Of a DNA stretch of 64,000 bases, positions 59,446 to 64,000 are shown one piece after another. Numbering within the stretch: the stretch's first letter is position 1; each line of letters starts with the position of its first letter. Below the pieces are notes generated by a model that saw only the letters and a list, made by a program, of their open reading frames with translations, was not told the origin of the DNA and did not search any database. The stretch lies in the NCBI GenBank assembly GCA_024628785.1, contig CP102404.1:248001-312000 (forward strand). Direction: 5' to 3'. This stretch comes from Fusobacteria bacterium ZRK30 (GTDB lineage: Bacteria; Fusobacteriota; Fusobacteriia; Fusobacteriales; Fusobacteriaceae). Made by a program: the position numbers and the translations under genes.

Positions 59446-61117
59446 ATTTTATCATGGTAAAGGTAAATAGAGTCCCATTTTTATTGGATTTGACATCTAT
59501 ATCTCCGCCACATAGATGAACTAATTCATAGACTATAGACAGCCCCAAACCTGTTCCGGCTACATTACTGGTTCTTGCTTTATCGACCCTGTAAAATCTA
59601 TCAAATATTTTATAGGTATCGGATTTATTCATCCCAATCCCATTGTCCTTTACAGAAATTTTATATTTATCGAATTTTTCCTCCATAGTAACTTTTATTT
59701 TAGGAGTGTTAACATTATAAATAATAGCATTTTCTATGAGATTTTTTAAGATCATGGTAGTTTTTTCAAAATCTATTCTGATATAGTCAGTTTGCAGATC
59801 TAATTTATAGGATAGATCTACTTTTTTTGATTCAATTTGATTTTCAAGAGATCTGTTGATCTCATCCTTCAAAAGGTTGACATGAATAGGAGCTAAATTT
59901 ATGACCTTGCTGCTCTCTATCTTAGATAGATTTAAAAAATCCATCAAAATATTATCTAATTTTCCTGCATTTCTCTCTATGGTATTGATAAATTTATCTC
60001 TTTTATGGGAATTCTCTTCCTCCCTCAAAGCAACTAAATATCCCATAATATTAGTTAGAGGAGTTTTCAATTCATGTCCTACATTGGTAATAAAATTCTT
60101 TTGTACCTCTAGTGTTTCTCTGTTCCTGGTGATATCCTTTATGGTAAAAAGATATTCTTCCCGGGACTTCATATATTTACCCCTGAGCAATATATATTTT
60201 TGAATATCGTCTAAGAAGATTTCAGAGGTATCGTTTTCTTTTTTTGAGATCAATCGATCTATAAATTTAATAACTTCTGGATATTTGATATCTTTTTTAT
60301 AATTATTAATATCTTCCTTTATATAGATAAAATTAATGGCATCATTTTTTAATTTGATTTTTTTTTCATTATCCACTAAGAGGATCCCCATATCTACAGA
60401 TGAGATGATGTTATTTAATTTAATTTTTTCTAATTTTAATTTTTCTATATTCTTTAGGTTATTGTCCTGCCATTCCTTAATAACTTCCCAAAATTTAAAC
60501 AGCCACCTGTCGTCTTTTGTGACGACTTCTTTTATTTCATTACCATCCTCTAGCATCTTTTTTATCTGGTCGATCCTGTCAAACAGATAGCGTTTTAAAT
60601 AAAATCGATAACTTATAAGTGCAAAGAGGTTTAGCAGAGAGAATAAGATAATATGTACGTAAGTACTGAGTTTTATGTGTTTGAGAGCATTATTGGATAC
60701 TACAGAAACACGAATAATTTGAGATGAATTTAATTTCAGAGCAAAATATATCATCTCTTTTTTAGTAGTTTCACTTTTCCGTGTAGAGAGACCTTCATCA
60801 TCTTTTAGAGCACTTAAAATTTCAGGACGATTATGGTGATTTTCTATGGAGTCAATAGATTTATCCTCCATACTATCAAATAAAACTTTTCCATCTAAAC
60901 CTATAATGGTAAATCGTTTTTGTGTTTTTTTAAAGAGATCCCCATAATTTTCAGATGGATTTTGCAGGATAATATTTTTGATTAAATAAGCATCATTTCT
61001 AAGGGAATTTTCCACATTTTTTATGCTGATTTCCGATAATTTATCGGTGTTCCACCTTACATAGAGGACCTCTATCAGGAGGATAAAAATTATTATTATA
61101 AAATCTTTTCTTCTAAT
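59444..61117 (-). CDS. Sensor histidine kinase (PhoR-like), no canonical start codon
   Basis: About 557 residues from the chosen start. Order: first TM segment (KDFIIIIFILLIEVLYV), extracytoplasmic region, second TM (YVHIILFSLLNLFALISYRFYL), linker/PAS-like part, HisKA with the phospho-His in TNVGHELKTPL, then HATPase motifs NLIENAII (N), KDNGIGMNKSD (G1), FDRFYRVD (F) and GTGLGLSIVYEL (G2). The first canonical start in frame is GTG 61015, which would delete the first TM segment. The frame is open through the overlap with the response regulator without ATG/GTG/TTG, so an ATT (61117) or similar start coupled to the regulator is proposed. Confidence 0.85.
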   Translation of the reverse strand: MRRKDFIIIIFILLIEVLYVRWNTDKLSEISIKNVENSLRNDAYLIKNIILQNPSENYGDLFKKTQKRFTIIGLDGKVLFDSMEDKSIDSIENHHNRPEILSALKDDEGLSTRKSETTKKEMIYFALKLNSSQIIRVSVVSNNALKHIKLSTYVHIILFSLLNLFALISYRFYLKRYLFDRIDQIKKMLEDGNEIKEVVTKDDRWLFKFWEVIKEWQDNNLKNIEKLKLEKIKLNNIISSVDMGILLVDNEKKIKLKNDAINFIYIKEDINNYKKDIKYPEVIKFIDRLISKKENDTSEIFLDDIQKYILLRGKYMKSREEYLFTIKDITRNRETLEVQKNFITNVGHELKTPLTNIMGYLVALREEENSHKRDKFINTIERNAGKLDNILMDFLNLSKIESSKVINLAPIHVNLLKDEINRSLENQIESKKVDLSYKLDLQTDYIRIDFEKTTMILKNLIENAIIYNVNTPKIKVTMEEKFDKYKISVKDNGIGMNKSDTYKIFDRFYRVDKARTSNVAGTGLGLSIVYELVHLCGGDIDVKSNKNGTLFTFTMIK

Positions 61118-61776
61118 TTGTATCCAACCCCCTTGATCGTTTTAATGTCTTTTGAGATACTCTTTACCTTATCTCTAATTTTTGAGATATACATATCTAC
61201 AGTACGATCACCTGTATAATAGTTACTCTGCCACACTTTGTCTAATATTTTATCTCTAGTTAATACTAATCCTTTATTTTTTATAAGAAGAAGTAAAAGA
61301 TCATATTCTTTTTTAGACATGGGAATCTCATTTTTATCTTCTAAAATCAAGTGTTTATCGGTATCGATAGTTATATTTTTAAACGTATATTTCTTGGTAT
61401 TTACTTTCGTTTCACGGTTTAAAAGCTTCTTTACCCGTAAAACCAACTCTCTAGGATCAAATGGTTTTTTCATATAATCGTCTGCTCCTATCTCAAGACC
61501 TGATAATACATCTTCTATATCAGTTTTGGCTGTAAGCATTATTATCTTAGGGTTACCATATTTCTCTTCTGACTTTTTAATCATTTGTGCCAGACTCTTT
61601 CCATCCAAATGAGGAAGCATAAGATCCAGTATAATAATATGAGGATGATAAGTTTTTGCTAATTTTAATCCTGCCATCCCATCGCCAGCCTCAAGGACTT
61701 CATATCCCTCTTTCTCCATAAAAAAACTAATTAATTCTCTGATATCTATGTCATCTTCTACAATTAATACTTTCAA
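61096..61776 (-). CDS. OmpR/PhoB-family response regulator
   Basis: 226 residues. Receiver domain with acidic pocket VEDDIDI, phospho-Asp in IIILDLMLPHLDG, Thr in MLTAKTD and Lys in DDYMKKPFDPREL. C-terminal winged helix: MSKKEYDLLLLLIKNKGLVLTRDKILDKVW and VDMYISKIRDKV. It overlaps the sensor kinase gene, so the two are one operon. The PhoR-like architecture of the kinase suggests phosphate or another nutrient signal, but this is not shown. Iteron-like repeats lie in its promoter region (61787-61975). Confidence 0.94.
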   Translation of the reverse strand: MKVLIVEDDIDIRELISFFMEKEGYEVLEAGDGMAGLKLAKTYHPHIIILDLMLPHLDGKSLAQMIKKSEEKYGNPKIIMLTAKTDIEDVLSGLEIGADDYMKKPFDPRELVLRVKKLLNRETKVNTKKYTFKNITIDTDKHLILEDKNEIPMSKKEYDLLLLLIKNKGLVLTRDKILDKVWQSNYYTGDRTVDMYISKIRDKVKSISKDIKTIKGVGYKLEEKIL

Positions 61777-62079
61777 TTAATAATCACCTCATCCCTTATT
61801 ATTTATAAAATTATATTCTATACTTAGAATACAATTTTTTTTACTCTATTTCAAACTTTTTCTTATTTGTTTACATTAGATTTACATTGAGAGACAGAGA
61901 AATGAATAGATATTAAATTTTATATTTTATAAGTGATGATAACTTTTTATATAATCACCTATAAGTCATAATTTTAAATTTTTCTAGAATTTCAATAAAA
62001 AAATAAAACTCCCATTAAATATGGAAGTTTTGTAAAGTCTTAATAATCAGTTTAAGGTTTTGTATTTTGTTTTAGATTT
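61777..62079. other. Intergenic region with iteron-like repeats and ilv terminator
   Basis: Iteron-like copies at 61787-61808 (plus), 61925-61942 (minus) and 61947-61975 (plus) lie in the response-regulator promoter region. The ilvC terminator is at 62005-62031. No gene. Confidence 0.65.
62005..62031 (-). terminator. Terminator of ilv operon
   Basis: AAAACTCCCAT pairs with ATGGAAGTTTT (one mismatch); the minus strand continues with a T-rich run. It follows the ilvC stop. Confidence 0.8.
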
Positions 62080-63039
62080 TTATTTTTTAAAAACCATCTT
62101 TCTCATCTTTGATCCAACTTCTTCAATTTTAGAGTTAGAATATTTAGACCTTTCCCCCCCCATAAATTTATATCCAGTTTCTGTTTCATCTATAAATTCC
62201 TTTGCAAATTTACCATTCTGAATATCTCCTAAAACTTCTTTCATAGCTTCACGAGTTTTACCTGTGATAATTTTTTTACCAGTAACATAATCACCATATT
62301 CAGCAGTATTTGATATAGAATCTCTCATCTTAGCAAATCCTTTTTCATATACCATGTCAATTATTAATTTCATCTCATGGACACATTCAAAATATGCTAC
62401 CTCAGGATTATACCCTGCTTCTACCAAGGTATCAAATCCAGCCTGCATAAGTTCTGTAACTCCCCCACAGAGTACAGCCTGTTCTCCAAATAGATCTGTT
62501 TCAGTTTCCTCTTTAAAGGTAGTTCCTATGATACCAACCTTTCTTCCTACTCCATTTCCCCATGCATCAGCAACTTCTTTGGTATCTCCGCTTATATCTT
62601 GATATACTGCTGTTAAGCAGGGAACCCCATGTCCTTTTTCAAATATTTCTCTGACCATATGCCCAGGTCCTTTAGGAGCTACCATAAATACGTTAACTTT
62701 TTCATTGGGAATGATTTTTTTATAATGGATATTAAATCCATGGGCAAAACCTAGGTATGCTCCCTCTTTTAGATTATCTTTTATATCTCTTTCGTATACA
62801 GTAGGCTGGGCTTCATCTGGAGTTAAAAACATAACTACATCAGCATCTTTTACAGCTTCTGATATTTTTTTTACTTTGACTCCTGCTTTTTCTGCTTTTT
62901 CCCAAGATTTAGAGCCTTCCCTTAATCCTACTGTCATATCCATTCCCAAATCTTTTAAGTTAAGTGCATGAGCATGTCCCTGACTTCCATATCCTATTAC
63001 AGTTAATTTTTTCCCTTCTAAAACTTTTAATTCCTTCAT
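62080..63039 (-). CDS. ilvC: Ketol-acid reductoisomerase
   Basis: 319 residues, class [24 protein letters not shown] is the Rossmann glycine motif, and GLREGSKSW the NADPH specificity loop. The Mg/catalytic domain is seen in [13 protein letters not shown] (Asp/Glu) and [13 protein letters not shown]. The protein is about ten residues shorter at the N-terminus than typical (it begins [11 protein letters not shown]). It isomerises and reduces acetolactate in valine/isoleucine synthesis. Last gene of an ilvB-ilvN-ilvC operon. Confidence 0.96.
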   Translation of the reverse strand: MKELKVLEGKKLTVIGYGSQGHAHALNLKDLGMDMTVGLREGSKSWEKAEKAGVKVKKISEAVKDADVVMFLTPDEAQPTVYERDIKDNLKEGAYLGFAHGFNIHYKKIIPNEKVNVFMVAPKGPGHMVREIFEKGHGVPCLTAVYQDISGDTKEVADAWGNGVGRKVGIIGTTFKEETETDLFGEQAVLCGGVTELMQAGFDTLVEAGYNPEVAYFECVHEMKLIIDMVYEKGFAKMRDSISNTAEYGDYVTGKKIITGKTREAMKEVLGDIQNGKFAKEFIDETETGYKFMGGERSKYSNSKIEEVGSKMRKMVFKK

Positions 63040-63071
63040 AATATATATACTCCTTCCAATGTAATTTTTAT

Positions 63072-63557
63072 TTATTGTTTTTCTCCTCTATGCATAGCTG
63101 TTATACCAGTTCTTGAGATCTCCAAGACCTCAAATTTTTGAACTAATTTTAAAAATCCATCGATCTTATCCAGATCTCCAATTAACTCTATAATCAATGA
63201 TTCGTGGGAAATATCAATAATTTTTCCTTTAAATATATCAGCAACTTCAATAAGTTCACTCCGGGTTTTAAAGTCAGTTTTTATTTTGACTAAAATTAAT
63301 TCCCTTTTGATGGTTCTTGTTTTATCAAAAATTTGTACCTCTACTACATCCACAAGTTTTCCAACCTGTTTTTTTATCTGTTCTATAATTTTTTTATTTC
63401 CTATAACAGAGATGGTCATCCTAAAAAAACCATCTCTTTCACTGACACCAGAAGTAATTCCATTGATATTAAAACCTCTTTTAGAAAACAATCCAGAAAT
63501 TTTAGACAATACCCCTGGAATATCTTTCATAATAACTAAAACTTGGTATTCTCTCAT
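63072..63557 (-). CDS. ilvN: Acetolactate synthase small (regulatory) subunit
   Basis: 161 residues. The N-terminal ACT domain is [36 protein letters not shown], and the C-terminal half is [31 protein letters not shown]. It confers valine feedback inhibition on IlvB. Start overlaps the ilvB stop by 4 nt (ATGA), indicating coupling. ilvC follows after 32 bp. Confidence 0.95.
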   Translation of the reverse strand: MREYQVLVIMKDIPGVLSKISGLFSKRGFNINGITSGVSERDGFFRMTISVIGNKKIIEQIKKQVGKLVDVVEVQIFDKTRTIKRELILVKIKTDFKTRSELIEVADIFKGKIIDISHESLIIELIGDLDKIDGFLKLVQKFEVLEISRTGITAMHRGEKQ

Positions 63558-64000
63558 CTGTCCTCCTTTGATAAAATCATCTCATGTACAGATTGCCCCG
63601 GCGGAATCATAGGGAATATATTTTCTTCCCTTGTAACAACGGCATCTATTAATACCGGTTTATTAACTTTAAATGCTTTTTCCAAAATATTATCTAGAAG
63701 GGGAATATTTTCCACTCTATATGAATCAATTCTATAAGCTTTTCCTAAAGTTAAAAAATCAGGGTTTACTTCTAGATCAACAAATGAATATCTTCTCTCA
63801 TGAAACATCTCCTGCCACTGCCTGACCATCCCTAGGAATGAATTGTTTACGATGATGATCTTAATATCTAAATTATATTGTGATATGGTCATAAGTTCTT
63901 GGGAGTTCATTTGAAATCCCCCGTCTCCTACAATAGCAACTACTTCCCTATCTGGATGAGCAAGTTTAGCTCCTATGGCAGCAGGTAATCCAAATCCCAT
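63554..64000 (-). CDS. ilvB: Acetolactate synthase large subunit, C-terminal part (cut by window end)
   Basis: The frame is open to the window edge; only the last ~148 residues are present. They contain the ThDP-binding motif VAIVGDGGFQMNSQELMTISQYNLDIKIIIVNN and the FLGMVRQWQEMF helix, and end with VLIDAVVTREENIFPMIPPGQS. The Met at 64000 is internal (MGFGLPAAIGA). It joins ilvN by a 4-nt overlap. Confidence 0.95.
   Translation of the reverse strand: MGFGLPAAIGAKLAHPDREVVAIVGDGGFQMNSQELMTISQYNLDIKIIIVNNSFLGMVRQWQEMFHERRYSFVDLEVNPDFLTLGKAYRIDSYRVENIPLLDNILEKAFKVNKPVLIDAVVTREENIFPMIPPGQSVHEMILSKEDR

Overview
The window is AT-rich, low-GC bacterial DNA with Gram-negative-style secreted proteins and a strictly anaerobic gene set: two types of [FeFe] hydrogenase, a selenocysteine formate dehydrogenase, AdhE, a fused NfnAB and a Na+/alanine symporter. 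Protein flavour and gene content suggest Fusobacteriota of the Ilyobacter/Propionigenium/Psychrilyobacter type; this is inference from recognised families, not a database match. A plasmid-type replication initiator next to a long direct-iteron array (53.9-56.5 kb) suggests that the window belongs to a secondary replicon (megaplasmid or chromid), although ordinary housekeeping genes surround it.

Layout. 0-5 kb: partial flavin/4Fe-4S protein, mobA, a nitroreductase with a divergent HxlR regulator, a nucleoside hydrolase, and a MarR-GNAT pair. 5-14 kb: redox module with a group-B-like [FeFe] hydrogenase, a TauE exporter, a two-gene formate dehydrogenase/[FeFe] hydrogenase operon (the FDH reads through a UGA), fdhD and a tungstate-binding protein. 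14-23 kb: a locus resembling the E. coli ydjXYZ-ynjABCDEF run: binding protein, two permeases, CDP-alcohol phosphotransferase, TVP38 proteins, rhodaneses and a cysteine-rich Fe-S protein. Here one rhodanese is a selenoprotein whose last 42 residues lie beyond an in-frame UGA, and a separate 32-residue gene with a U-x-U motif has its own promoter, ribosome site and SECIS-like hairpin. 23-33 kb: two fluC genes, adhE, a YaiI protein, an alanine symporter behind an attenuator-like leader, a MATE pump with its MarR regulator, an EamA transporter and two SHOCT-domain paralogues. 34-37 kb: a compositionally foreign orphan gene, a decayed second copy of tRNA-Sec, a GNAT gene and intact selC. 37-48 kb: an alarmone synthetase, a methyltransferase, a D-amino-acid aldolase-like enzyme with an XRE-cupin regulator, envelope proteins, pullulanase and a fused NfnAB. 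48-50.4 kb: an IS21-family element with a 6-bp target duplication and a frameshifted istB. 50-58 kb: PHP phosphoesterase, trmN6-like, xth, udk, rep, iterons and an rRNA methyltransferase. 58-64 kb: a BMP-family protein, a two-component system, and ilvC-ilvN-ilvB (the last cut by the window end).

The unifying theme of the first 37 kb is selenium and molybdenum/tungsten redox chemistry: mobA, FDH-Sec, fdhD, tupA, a Sec-rhodanese, a small U-x-U protein and selC. The strongest candidate for an undescribed system is the 17.6-22.8 kb locus, where ordinary gene calling truncates one selenoprotein and misses the other completely.

A second structural theme is the iteron: at least 13 direct copies next to rep, plus about a dozen related copies, some as perfect inverted pairs, in promoters and gene ends at 51-62 kb and near 27 kb.
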